Source of the DNA: a virus
Strand: one strand, 5' to 3'
DNA length: 49,802 nt
IMG/VR virus record: IMGVR_UViG_3300026332_000001
Location: 1 to 49,802 of that record
Part shown: piece after piece, positions 26,514 to 34,695 of the stretch
How positions within the stretch are numbered: position 1 is the stretch's first letter
Layout: every line of letters begins with the position of its first letter
Program-made: the position numbers and the translations under genes
The notes under the pieces: model-generated
What the model was told of the DNA's origin: nothing
Databases searched by the model: none
Seen by the model: only the letters and a program-made list of their open reading frames with translations

Positions 26514-26852
26514 ATGGAACACATTGCTGTATGGGGCTCTGATACTAATGGTATCATGGACGGTCCAATCGTTTGGATCGGAACAACTACAACAACAGGT
26601 GGTGCTTGGAGTGTGGATTACTCAGGGGTTGGCTTTACTGAAGTCCCTGTTGTAATGGCAACTTTGATCCTCGCTGCTTCTAATGTATACGACAGAGGAT
26701 TCGCTTCTCTGTCTGCAACACCAACAAAAACTGCTGCATCGGGTTATGGAGTTAGGGGACAAAATCTTCTAGCTCTTGGATCTACAACACGCACTGTACC
26801 TGATGGTACAGTTGTACACGTAATCGCCGTAGGCGAAACATTCACTGCATAA
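26514..26852 (+). CDS. Small fiber/adhesin-like virion protein
   Basis: A 112-residue beta-rich protein (VWIGTTTTTGGAWSVDYSGVGF, VPVVMATLIL) resembling the C-terminal tip domains of phage fibers. AAGGATAG precedes the ATG. It lies 9 bases after the large fiber gene and may be a separate tip or an adhesin attached to it; this is inferred from position and composition. Confidence 0.6.
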   Translation: MEHIAVWGSDTNGIMDGPIVWIGTTTTTGGAWSVDYSGVGFTEVPVVMATLILAASNVYDRGFASLSATPTKTAASGYGVRGQNLLALGSTTRTVPDGTVVHVIAVGETFTA

Positions 26853-26864
26853 GGAAACTATATC

Positions 26865-27083
26865 ATGGCCGTAACACATAATGATCTTGTAAAAGCTGTA
26901 GCCGCTCTCGGCTTCTTCGAATCTGTAGTCTATGGCTACTTCGACAGCGTAGCTGCTAAATCTCAAATTGTTGCACTTACTCCAGTTGCAACGGCTGATG
27001 CCACAGACCTGCCAACAGCAGTAGCTATGGCTAACGCGAACAAAGCTAAAATTAATGCCATCATTGCTGCATTGAAGGCTTGA
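26865..27083 (+). CDS. Small Ala-rich helical protein
   Basis: A 72-residue Ala/Val-rich protein. The C-terminal half (TAVAMANANKAKINAIIAAL) is helical, possibly a trimerisation coil as seen in head-fiber-like proteins. AAGGAAAC precedes the ATG. The last gene before the late promoter; function unknown. Confidence 0.6.
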   Translation: MAVTHNDLVKAVAALGFFESVVYGYFDSVAAKSQIVALTPVATADATDLPTAVAMANANKAKINAIIAALKA

Positions 27084-27106
27084 CATTTAATTTGATATAT
27101 TATACG
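27080..27106 (+). promoter_or_regulatory. Possible upstream late-region promoter
   Basis: TTGACA (27080-27085) with TATACG (27101-27106), spacer 15, overlapping the stop of the previous gene. Weaker than the promoter 35 bases downstream. Confidence 0.4.
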
Positions 27107-27114
27107 CTTAGGGG

Positions 27115-27142
27115 TTGACAACTGACGATTCCGATGTACAAT
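27115..27142 (+). promoter_or_regulatory. Promoter ahead of the terminase/head operon
   Basis: TTGACA (27115-27120) and TACAAT (27137-27142), spacer 16. Expected start near 27149, at the foot of a perfect TAAGAGAG-CAA-CTCTCTTA hairpin (27151-27169), which would sit at the 5-prime end of the transcript. Confidence 0.8.
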
Positions 27143-27179
27143 AATATACATAAGAGAGCAACTCTCTTAACCAAAAACA

Positions 27180-27208
27180 GGGATGTCCCTTCGGGGACGC
27201 CCTTTTAT
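27180..27208 (+). terminator. Promoter-proximal terminator/attenuator
   Basis: GGATGTCCC, TTCG loop, GGGACGCC (one mismatch), then TTTTATATT. It stops transcripts from the fiber genes but also lies downstream of the promoter at 27115, before the terminase start at 27231. Confidence 0.75.
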
Positions 27209-27230
27209 ATTCTGTAAAAGAGGACAGGCA

Positions 27231-28700
27231 ATGGCTGACGATATGGTCTTTGACTTGGACCCTAACGTCATCGGGCCAAAGTCTAGAAAGCAGTATGACT
27301 TCATGCACAGCGAAGCGGACATCACAGTATTTGGTGGAGCGGCTGGGGCAGGTAAAAGTTATTTAGGAGTTATGGACTTCCTTAAACACGTCCAATATCC
27401 AAAATTCCGTGGTTGTATGGTAAGACGTACAACACCACAACTTAAAGGTCCGGGCGGACTCCAAGAGAAAGCCGAAGAACTCTTTAAGCTAATTGATCCA
27501 AAGGTAAGATGGCGTGACAAAGAACACCACTTCGCCTTCTCTAACGGAGCTAAGATTTATCTCCGTCACTTTGAAAACCCAAAAGACCAAGAAAACTTTC
27601 AGGGTTGGGAAGTAAGCCAGTTCCTAGTGGACGAAGGCCAGCAATTCGAAGAGATGATGGTTGAATATCTCACCTCTCGTATGCGTAACCCAAAGTGTCC
27701 AGAAGTTAAACCTCATATGAAAATCACTTGTAACCCTGACTATGGTAGTTTCCTACGTCACTGGTTGGATTGGTGGCTTGACCCAGAAACAGGGATTCCG
27801 ATTCCTGAACGTGATGGTGTCATGCGATTCTTCCTGAAACAAGATGGTAAGATGATGTGGGGTGAATCGAAAGATGAACTGATTGAGAAGTATGGTAAAC
27901 CGCATCTATCTAAAGATCATAAGAATCAAGTTAAGCCCCTCAGCTTCAAATTCATTGCAGCCAACGTTTACGACAACCCAATCCTTTGTAATGCACAGCC
28001 AGAGTATGTTGGTTGGCTAGAAGGTCTTGGTCGTGTTGAGAAAGAACGTCTCCTATACGGAAGCTGGCTAGCACGTGCTGAAGGTACAGGCTACTTCAAA
28101 TCAAACTGGTGCAACATGGTAACTCAACGCGATATCAAATCCATCAAAAGGGTGAGAGCGTGGGATATCAGTGGTACTGTCGAATCTGAAACCAATCGTA
28201 ACCCTGACTGGACTGCTGGTGTTCTCATGAGCAGAAACAAGATGGGTGTATTTACAGTTGAAGATGTTGTTCGTGATCGCCGTCGTCATGGTGGTGTATT
28301 CGAAATGATTCTGGAAACTGCAAGACACGATGGTGATGATGTTCAAATTATCGTTCCATGCGACCCCGGTGCTGCCGGTAAAGCTTATGCTGCCCAACTC
28401 ATCCGTGACTTGGCTGACTATGGTTTCTACGCTCGCATGAAAACAACCAACAAATCCAAAGTCACTCGATTCGCTCCATTCGCTGCAACATGCGAAGCTG
28501 GCAGTGTTGAGATATTGGAAGCTGACTGGACTAAAGACTATCTGATGGAACTTGAACGTTTCGATGGTAGTAAGAATATTAAGGATGACCAAGTGGACGC
28601 CACGTCCGATGCATTCCATGCATTGTCTTCTGAACAATATCTTCCAGACTTCTCAGTTCCTGTAATGACTCAGGCAAACCCATTTGCATTTTATAGATAA
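27231..28700 (+). CDS. terL: Terminase large subunit
   Basis: A 489-residue packaging motor. The ATPase half has Walker A GGAAGAGKSY near residue 35 and Walker B FLVDEGQQF near residue 130. The nuclease half has AWDISGTVES near 306 (first catalytic Asp), VPCDPGAAG near 380 and DDQVDATSDAFHAL near 463. It translocates and cuts concatemeric DNA at the portal. I start it at 27231, just after a GAGGACAG site; an earlier in-frame start at 27183 is inside the terminator stem. Confidence 0.93.
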   Translation: MADDMVFDLDPNVIGPKSRKQYDFMHSEADITVFGGAAGAGKSYLGVMDFLKHVQYPKFRGCMVRRTTPQLKGPGGLQEKAEELFKLIDPKVRWRDKEHHFAFSNGAKIYLRHFENPKDQENFQGWEVSQFLVDEGQQFEEMMVEYLTSRMRNPKCPEVKPHMKITCNPDYGSFLRHWLDWWLDPETGIPIPERDGVMRFFLKQDGKMMWGESKDELIEKYGKPHLSKDHKNQVKPLSFKFIAANVYDNPILCNAQPEYVGWLEGLGRVEKERLLYGSWLARAEGTGYFKSNWCNMVTQRDIKSIKRVRAWDISGTVESETNRNPDWTAGVLMSRNKMGVFTVEDVVRDRRRHGGVFEMILETARHDGDDVQIIVPCDPGAAGKAYAAQLIRDLADYGFYARMKTTNKSKVTRFAPFAATCEAGSVEILEADWTKDYLMELERFDGSKNIKDDQVDATSDAFHALSSEQYLPDFSVPVMTQANPFAFYR

Positions 28701-28709
28701 GGCGGACTA

Positions 28710-30167
28710 ATGGCTAAGAGAAAAGTTGAGAAAGTTGCTGCTCCAATGCCCCGTCTTCGACTTGGAGAAATGGGTGCTATTGGATTAAAACAATACAGTG
28801 GTAATATTGCTGAAGAGAATAGACGTGAGCTTCGTTTCCCAGAAGCCTGTCGTACATTCCGCACTATGTCACAAGACGCTACAATCAAGGCTGCTATCTC
28901 TCTCGTTGAGATGATGATTAGTCGTGTTGATTGGACTGTCGATTTGGGTGTAGAACCTGATGCAGCGATGAAAGCTAGAGGTGCATTCCTTGAAGAAGTT
29001 ATGCACGATATGGATCACAGCTTTGAAGACTTCATTCGTGAAGTAACTAGCATGTACACATATGGTTTTTGTGTTAACGAGAAAGTGTACCGTCGTAGAA
29101 CATACGATGCTGGCTCTTCTTACAATGACAACAAGATTGGCATTAAGAAGCTCCCTGTTCGCTCTCAGGACACAATCTCTCGTTGGGTGTTCAGTGATGA
29201 CGGTCGTGACCTAATGGGTCTTGAGCAGTCTCTGGCGGGCATTCAGAACGGTGATCGTTATGTGAACATCTCTGGTAATGGCATCATCCAAATCCCACGT
29301 AAGAAATTCATGCTGTTCCGTGTAGATGCAAAGCGTGACAACCCAGAAGGCAACAGCCCTCTCCGTGGTTGCTACAATGCTTGGCTCTTCCGTAGACAGA
29401 TTGAAGAACAGGAAGCTATCGGTATCACACGTGATATGAATGGTATGCCAACTCTGTATCTTCCACCACGCTATATGAGCGAAGACGCATCTGATAGTGA
29501 GAAGGCAATCTTCGAATACTACAAGAACGTTATCCGTAACATCCAAATGAACGAACAGTCTGGTCTGATCTTGCCACAAGCATTCGACCCAGAAAGCCGT
29601 CAACCTCTCTTCAAGTTTGAGCTGACTTCCACTCAAGGTGGGAAGATGTACGACACAGACGTAATCATCAAGCGTTGGGACAACAAAATCCTGATGGTGT
29701 TGTTTGCTGATATGTTGAAGATGGGTCAAGACCAAGTTGGATCTTACTCGCTAGCTGGTGCAAAAACAAACATCATGGCGATGGCTATCGAAGCCCGTCT
29801 GAAAGAGATTCAAGACACACTCAACAATGATCTGATCCCACAACTGTTCGCTCTTAATGGAGAAATCCTGACAGCGAAAGAACTGCCTAAGTTCAAGTAT
29901 GGCGATCTGGATGAAGTTGACTTGGATGAATTCTCTAAAGCCATTCAACGTATGGGTAGTGTTGGTGCTCTTGAGCTTGATCGTGATATGGCGAACAAGA
30001 TTCGTGAATCCATTAAGGTTACGCCTAAGGGTGTTGATGAGCCTGTGGATAAACAAGAGATTATGGGTGGTGATAGTCAAGCTGGAAACGGTATGGCGGC
30101 TGGCGGCGGCAACGGTGCTAGCGGTAAACCATCTTCTAGAGACAACGCTGCTGCAAATAACGCATAA
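28710..30167 (+). CDS. Portal protein
   Basis: A 485-residue portal-type protein of the Mu gp29-like (DUF935) kind. It has an alpha/beta N-terminal region with VDWTVDLG, the KVYRRRTY wing, a GYNAWLFRRQIEEQEA-type helix, and long C-terminal helices (MAIEARLKEIQDTLNNDLIP) followed by a Gly/Ala-rich tail. It forms the dodecameric ring at the capsid vertex. Position right after terL and before the protease is canonical. Confidence 0.9.
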   Translation: MAKRKVEKVAAPMPRLRLGEMGAIGLKQYSGNIAEENRRELRFPEACRTFRTMSQDATIKAAISLVEMMISRVDWTVDLGVEPDAAMKARGAFLEEVMHDMDHSFEDFIREVTSMYTYGFCVNEKVYRRRTYDAGSSYNDNKIGIKKLPVRSQDTISRWVFSDDGRDLMGLEQSLAGIQNGDRYVNISGNGIIQIPRKKFMLFRVDAKRDNPEGNSPLRGCYNAWLFRRQIEEQEAIGITRDMNGMPTLYLPPRYMSEDASDSEKAIFEYYKNVIRNIQMNEQSGLILPQAFDPESRQPLFKFELTSTQGGKMYDTDVIIKRWDNKILMVLFADMLKMGQDQVGSYSLAGAKTNIMAMAIEARLKEIQDTLNNDLIPQLFALNGEILTAKELPKFKYGDLDEVDLDEFSKAIQRMGSVGALELDRDMANKIRESIKVTPKGVDEPVDKQEIMGGDSQAGNGMAAGGGNGASGKPSSRDNAAANNA

Positions 30168-30176
30168 GGAGTCACA

Positions 30177-30626
30177 ATGAAATTTGTTGATGCACTTGCA
30201 GAACTGATTGAAAAACACTTCGGAGGCTCCAAGGAGCTTCCTGTAGTGGAAGTTACAAAGGCTCTAGATGATGAACAACGCATGGCATTGTTTGTTGTAT
30301 TGGAACCAGATGTTGTTGACCTTCATGGTGACACCTACTCTGCTGAAGAAGTTGAGAAGGCGTGCCACAGCTTTAACAAGCACTGTCAAACAGCAAACCT
30401 TTTTCACCGTGTAACAACTAAAGACGCTGACATCGTTCAGTCGTACATCACACTAGCTCCTATTACTCTTGAAGGTGGTCGTACCATCGAGAAAGGTACT
30501 TGGCTGCAATGGTGGCACTTCCCAGAAGACAACGCTAACGCTGAGTTGATGTGGAAGGGTGTTAAGTCTGGTGAAATCAATGGCGTCTCTATTGGCGCTA
30601 TGGCTCACGTAGAGGAACTACAATGA
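30177..30626 (+). CDS. Putative prohead serine protease (XkdF-like)
   Basis: A 149-residue protein of the XkdF type. FVVLEPDVVDLHGD near residues 39-52, ANLFHRV near 76, VQSYITLAP near 88, GTWLQWWHF near 106 and GEINGVSIGA near 134 match the family; the His and Ser are the likely catalytic residues. It matures the prohead by cleaving scaffold and capsid. It overlaps the scaffold gene (ATGA), as usual for protease/scaffold pairs. Confidence 0.82.
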   Translation: MKFVDALAELIEKHFGGSKELPVVEVTKALDDEQRMALFVVLEPDVVDLHGDTYSAEEVEKACHSFNKHCQTANLFHRVTTKDADIVQSYITLAPITLEGGRTIEKGTWLQWWHFPEDNANAELMWKGVKSGEINGVSIGAMAHVEELQ

Positions 30627-31273
30627 CAACAGAAGCGAAACGTCGCCTAACTGATATCAGTTTTGAACACGAAGGCGCACACGTTGCCCTTGTTAGCATC
30701 CATCAAGGTGGACCTGCCAATGGTGTTACAACACTGATTACTAAGGCAACCAATAACATTGATCCAGAAGAACTTGAAAAAGCTTTGAAAGGGTCTGAAT
30801 CCAATCTCGAAATTAATACGGAGTCCACTGTGGATACTATTGAAAAGTCTGTACACGAAATCCTACTTGCCAAGGCAGTAGAAGATGCCGTTAAACTGGA
30901 AAAAGCTGCTGGCGAAGCTGCTGTATCCGAACTGCAAAAAGCCCTGCTGGCTCAAGAAGAAGTACTGAAAGCTGCTCAAGCTCAGGTAGTTGTATTCGAA
31001 GAAGCTGCGGCTGTTGTTAAAGTTGAAGCACGTAAGTCTGCTCTAGTTGCTGCTAAAGTTCCTGCTGATAAAGTAGAAGCTGTAATGAAGTCTCTAGCTG
31101 CTCTTGACGACGAATCTTTCTCTGCAACTGTTGAAACGATGAAGTCTCTGGCTTCTGCTGTTGATGCTTCTGATCTTATGCAAGAGTCCGGTGTTCAAGG
31201 AACTGGTGCAGAGTCTCAAGAAGAAGTTGACCGTACTACTGCAATCCTTAAAGCCCGTTACGGCGTTAAATAA
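30623..31273 (+). CDS. Capsid scaffold-like protein
   Basis: A 216-residue protein. The first about 45 residues (RRLTDISFEHEGAHVALVSI) resemble the C-terminal extension of XkdF-type proteins. The rest is Ala/Glu/Lys-rich coiled coil (KLEKAAGEAAVSELQKALL), typical of assembly scaffolds. It lies between protease and decoration/capsid genes and is probably removed during maturation. Confidence 0.78.
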   Translation: MTTEAKRRLTDISFEHEGAHVALVSIHQGGPANGVTTLITKATNNIDPEELEKALKGSESNLEINTESTVDTIEKSVHEILLAKAVEDAVKLEKAAGEAAVSELQKALLAQEEVLKAAQAQVVVFEEAAAVVKVEARKSALVAAKVPADKVEAVMKSLAALDDESFSATVETMKSLASAVDASDLMQESGVQGTGAESQEEVDRTTAILKARYGVK

Positions 31274-31298
31274 TTTACACTCATAGGAGATACATATA

Positions 31299-31676
31299 AT
31301 GGCACAATACGCTGCTGATGTACAACGTCTAAGCAACTGGTTGATCTTTGAAGACGAGCCGGGTACTGGCGTAACACGTGAAGTATTGCTGAAGTCTGCT
31401 GTAAACGCTACGATCACAGGTTCTGTCCTTGACAGCACTGGTGCCCTAGTTGTTGCTGCTACTCTGGCTGATGCTACATACATTCTTATTGACGACCTGA
31501 CTCGTCCTGCCGCCGCCGAATACACTAAGGTGTTGGTACTGGCCCGTGGTCATGCGAAAGTAGGTAAGGCTAAGCTTGTATTTGGATCTGACGTTACGAC
31601 TGACGCCCAACGCAAGACAGCAACTGACAAACTGGCTCTGAAGAATATCTTCGCAGTCGATCAGATTACTTACTAA
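31299..31676 (+). CDS. Head decoration protein
   Basis: A 125-residue beta-rich protein resembling the lambda gpD-type decoration family: a short N-terminal segment, VLLKSAVNATITG, LIDDLTRPA, then VLARGHAKVGKAKLVF. It binds three-fold positions of the mature capsid and stabilises it. Position immediately before the capsid gene, with a TAGGAGATAC ribosome site, supports the call. Confidence 0.82.
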   Translation: MAQYAADVQRLSNWLIFEDEPGTGVTREVLLKSAVNATITGSVLDSTGALVVAATLADATYILIDDLTRPAAAEYTKVLVLARGHAKVGKAKLVFGSDVTTDAQRKTATDKLALKNIFAVDQITY

Positions 31677-31699
31677 TCCCACAAACATAGGAGACTAAA

Positions 31700-32752
31700 A
31701 TGTCTACAGTACAACTTGCTAAGCAGGCAACTCGTAGCTTTGGCAACAACAACTACGAATACACCGACCTGACAGCTCCGCTGTTGATCGTCCCAAACAA
31801 CTGGTTCCTTGGTGAACAACTGGGTATCTTCGCAAAAGAATCCACCAACCAAGAAACAATCACAGTTGAAGAAATCACAACTGGTTACGGTCTGATTAAA
31901 GACGTACACCGTGGCGCTCGTCACACTGTTGTAAGCGATCCAAAACGCAAAATGCACGCCTTCTCCATTCCTCACTTCACCCTTGATGCTTCTATCACTC
32001 CACGTGATATCCAAGGTAAGCGTGCGTTTGGTGTTGAAGAACTGGACACACTTGCTGCCGTGCGTGCACGTAAGCTTGAAGTGATCCGTAAGTCTTGGGC
32101 TGCTACACACGAAACCGCCCTGTGGTCTACAGTTACAACTGGTCTGGCTTACGCTCCTAACGGAAACGTGTCGTACGACTGGTACACTGAATTTGGCGCT
32201 TCTCGTACAACAGTTGACTTCGAACTGAACACTGCTACAACCGACATCATCGCTAAGACTGAGCTGGTCTTCGCTTCTATTCAAGATAACGCTCGTGATG
32301 GTTCTGTCTACGGACAAATCTTCGCTATCGCTTCTCCTGAGTTCTTCCAGAAGCTGATCGGCCACGCAACCATGAAAGCTCTGTGGCTAGCTTACGCTCA
32401 GTCTCCACAAATCCTTCGTGAACGCCTGCAAGCTAGTGGATACGACGCTCGTTACCGCGAGTTCACTATTGGTAACATCACCTACGTTGAATACCGTGGT
32501 GTGTCTCCAGAAGGTGTACGTTACATCCCAAGCGGCGAATGCTACTTCATGCCAACCGATATGGGCGACAACTTCGTTCAATACTTCGGTCCAGCAGATC
32601 ACTTCGACTTTGTTAATACTCAAGGTCAAGAGATGTACGCTTTCGAATACGGTGATAACCGTGGTCAGATGATCGAAATCCAAACCGAATCCAACTTCCT
32701 GAACGTCCTACGTCGTCCACAGTTGATCGTAAAAGGCATCGTTGGTGCCTAA
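31700..32752 (+). CDS. Major capsid protein (E family)
   Basis: A 350-residue protein of the lambda gpE-type capsid family. Recognisable parts include VPNNWFLGEQLGIF at the N-terminus, IPHFTLDASITPRDIQGKRAFG near 92-113, ASPEFFQKLIGH near 214, and a C-terminal DNFVQYFGPADHFDFVNTQG with a family-typical final domain. It forms the icosahedral shell. Strong TAGGAG site; codon use is biased toward highly expressed genes. A terminator follows. Confidence 0.93.
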   Translation: MSTVQLAKQATRSFGNNNYEYTDLTAPLLIVPNNWFLGEQLGIFAKESTNQETITVEEITTGYGLIKDVHRGARHTVVSDPKRKMHAFSIPHFTLDASITPRDIQGKRAFGVEELDTLAAVRARKLEVIRKSWAATHETALWSTVTTGLAYAPNGNVSYDWYTEFGASRTTVDFELNTATTDIIAKTELVFASIQDNARDGSVYGQIFAIASPEFFQKLIGHATMKALWLAYAQSPQILRERLQASGYDARYREFTIGNITYVEYRGVSPEGVRYIPSGECYFMPTDMGDNFVQYFGPADHFDFVNTQGQEMYAFEYGDNRGQMIEIQTESNFLNVLRRPQLIVKGIVGA

Positions 32753-32759
32753 TTGAACT

Positions 32760-32785
32760 GGGGAGCTTTATGCTCCCCATTCTTT
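32760..32785 (+). terminator. Terminator after the capsid gene
   Basis: GGGGAGC, TTTAT loop, GCTCCCC, then ATTCTTTG, a few bases after the capsid stop. Interrupted T-run; probably partial termination to keep capsid mRNA high. Confidence 0.75.
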
Positions 32786-32802
32786 GCTTAGGAGCCTAGA
32801 AC

Positions 32803-33285
32803 ATGCCATACAGCGGACACCCAGCGACAAGTGCTACCGACAGAGTTCGTTTGAATGTTGGTGACGTTTGGCCTGATATGGAATTGCTACACGATGAAGA
32901 CTATCAGTATTTCATCGATAAGTATAACGGCAACGAGAATAGAGCAACCATTGATGCTGCTCGTACCTTGTTGTTTACACTATCTCGATTCACACGTGAA
33001 CGTACTGGTGATATTGAAGTATATGGTGGTGATATCTTTAGTAACTACTACCGTGCTATTGAACTGATGTTGAAAGATCCGAACGCTGCTATTAGCTCGG
33101 CTATGCCTTACGCTGGTGGTATCTCTCGTACTGACATGCACGCCAACAAAATCGACGTTGATAACAACTCTGTTCGTGTTGCAACTGAACGTAGTCACCT
33201 CCGTCTTGGATGTGGTAACTGGCAGTACAACTATGATCAGATGAATTATTGTGGATCAGGTGGTGGTCATGGCCTTCAGTATTAA
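32803..33285 (+). CDS. Head-tail connector protein
   Basis: A 160-residue protein. The N-terminal DRVRLNVGDVWPDMELLHDEDYQYF and the following helices match phage connector/adaptor proteins (gp6/gp15-type), which attach under the portal. It follows the capsid gene, the usual place. The last 17 bases overlap the next gene. Confidence 0.72.
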   Translation: MPYSGHPATSATDRVRLNVGDVWPDMELLHDEDYQYFIDKYNGNENRATIDAARTLLFTLSRFTRERTGDIEVYGGDIFSNYYRAIELMLKDPNAAISSAMPYAGGISRTDMHANKIDVDNNSVRVATERSHLRLGCGNWQYNYDQMNYCGSGGGHGLQY

Positions 33286-33736
33286 GTTTGAGAACAAAAT
33301 CCCAGCCCTCGTAAAGAGGCTGGACAAATTAAATAGTATGGAAGTCGAAGTTGGATTCTTTGAAGAAGATCGTTACGGTCCCGAGAATCATAACTTGCCT
33401 GTAGCTACAGTGGCTGCAATGAACGAGTTCGGTACTAAGCATAACCCGACAAGACCATTCATGTCGGACACATTCTCTGATCGTACAAACCAACTTCTCA
33501 TGGCCGTAGAGATGAGAAGTATTTATCTTGATGTGCTCAAAGGTGGCAACGCCAGTCAGAGACTTATGAAGTCGCTTGGCAAACTTGTTGCTGAACAGAT
33601 GCAGATCACTATCCAACAGTATGCTGCCGCTGGTGGTAACAGTAAGAGAACAATAGAGAGAAAAGGTGGAAGAGATACACCACTTATCGACACAAGCAAG
33701 ATGCTTGAATCTGTTAAGTTCCACATTCACCGCTAA
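33269..33736 (+). CDS. Tail completion / gp10-like neck protein
   Basis: A 155-residue protein. VEVGFFEEDRYGPE near 26-39, VAAMNEFGTKHNPTRPFM near 48-65 and the C-terminal DTPLIDTSKMLESVKFHI are characteristic of the HK97 gp10-type tail completion family. I start it at 33269; the overlap with the previous gene is 17 bases. It helps terminate or attach the tail. Confidence 0.78.
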   Translation: MAFSIKFENKIPALVKRLDKLNSMEVEVGFFEEDRYGPENHNLPVATVAAMNEFGTKHNPTRPFMSDTFSDRTNQLLMAVEMRSIYLDVLKGGNASQRLMKSLGKLVAEQMQITIQQYAAAGGNSKRTIERKGGRDTPLIDTSKMLESVKFHIHR

Positions 33737-33746
33737 GGAGTAACCT

Positions 33747-34115
33747 ATGAGAAATCCCCCACTGCTCCTGACTGGACACACAACGCTTGAGATTACTCGC
33801 CGTGAGGCTGAGATGATCGTCCGAGGGCGTCCAAGCCCCGGTGCTGAAAGCATTGTTGAAGTTGTATGCAACGTACAGCCGGTGCTGAAATCCACAGACA
33901 CCTATCTACTGCCTGAAGCTGATCGTTCCAAGGCTACACTCAAAGTGTATTCTAAGGGCGGTGAGATTAGACAGAGGAAAGAGGGAGTTAACGGACATGC
34001 TGCTGATCGCTTCTATTGGAAGGGTGAGCTGTACGAAGTTATGAAGGTGGTTGAGTATGATATGGGTGTCCTGAATCACTACAAAGCCTTGTGCATGCGA
34101 GTGGAGCTAACCTGA
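33747..34115 (+). CDS. Head closure-type protein
   Basis: A 122-residue beta-rich protein (VCNVQPVLKSTDTYLLPEA, LKVYSKGGEIRQ, FYWKGELYEVMKVVEYDMG) matching the layout of head-closure or stopper proteins. AAGGAGT precedes the ATG, and its stop overlaps the next start (TGATG). The call relies on fold pattern and gene order. Confidence 0.65.
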   Translation: MRNPPLLLTGHTTLEITRREAEMIVRGRPSPGAESIVEVVCNVQPVLKSTDTYLLPEADRSKATLKVYSKGGEIRQRKEGVNGHAADRFYWKGELYEVMKVVEYDMGVLNHYKALCMRVELT

Positions 34116-34684
34116 TGAATATCTATCAAGACCTTGAAGATGCCCTATACAACATCGTAAGCACGTTGCATCCTGATTGGACCATCCTGTTTGCGTATAC
34201 TAACGCTGCTGAACCAACAAACCCTTACGTCTCTATTGATGTTAAGAAGTTGAATCCTTGCGGGCGTGAGTATAGCTCCACACCAACCATTGGTGAAGAT
34301 GGGAGCAAGTTGATTCAAACTACAATTCAAGATCATGAGGCAATGGTGAGATTTGAGTTCATTGGTAAGTACGATGACAATACCACACTTGCTGATATGG
34401 CTCAAAAGCTACAGATCGAATTGAGAACGCCAACTGGATATGAACTACAAGCAGTCAATAGATTGTCTCTGTACAGGCTAACCACGTTGCGTAGGCTTCC
34501 GTTGCCTAGGGATACGGATATGTACATGATCTATCAACTAGATGCGACATTTGCATATGCATCTCAAGTAGTAACTGAACAAGATTATGCCACTGCCATC
34601 AATGGCAGCGGTATTTATCATGATGCGAATCAGCCTCCTGATTACACAATGACGACTCACTTTGAAATCACTCTACCTACTTAG
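34115..34684 (+). CDS. Tail terminator-like protein
   Basis: A 189-residue alpha/beta protein (YQDLEDALYNIV, NPYVSIDVKKLNPCGRE, later VRFEFIGKYDDNTTLADMAQKL) in the position of the tail terminator that caps tube and sheath. I start it at 34115, overlapping the upstream stop; the frame continues 24 bases upstream without a ribosome site. It is just before the sheath gene. Confidence 0.65.
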   Translation: MNIYQDLEDALYNIVSTLHPDWTILFAYTNAAEPTNPYVSIDVKKLNPCGREYSSTPTIGEDGSKLIQTTIQDHEAMVRFEFIGKYDDNTTLADMAQKLQIELRTPTGYELQAVNRLSLYRLTTLRRLPLPRDTDMYMIYQLDATFAYASQVVTEQDYATAINGSGIYHDANQPPDYTMTTHFEITLPT

Positions 34685-34695
34685 GAGAATAACGT

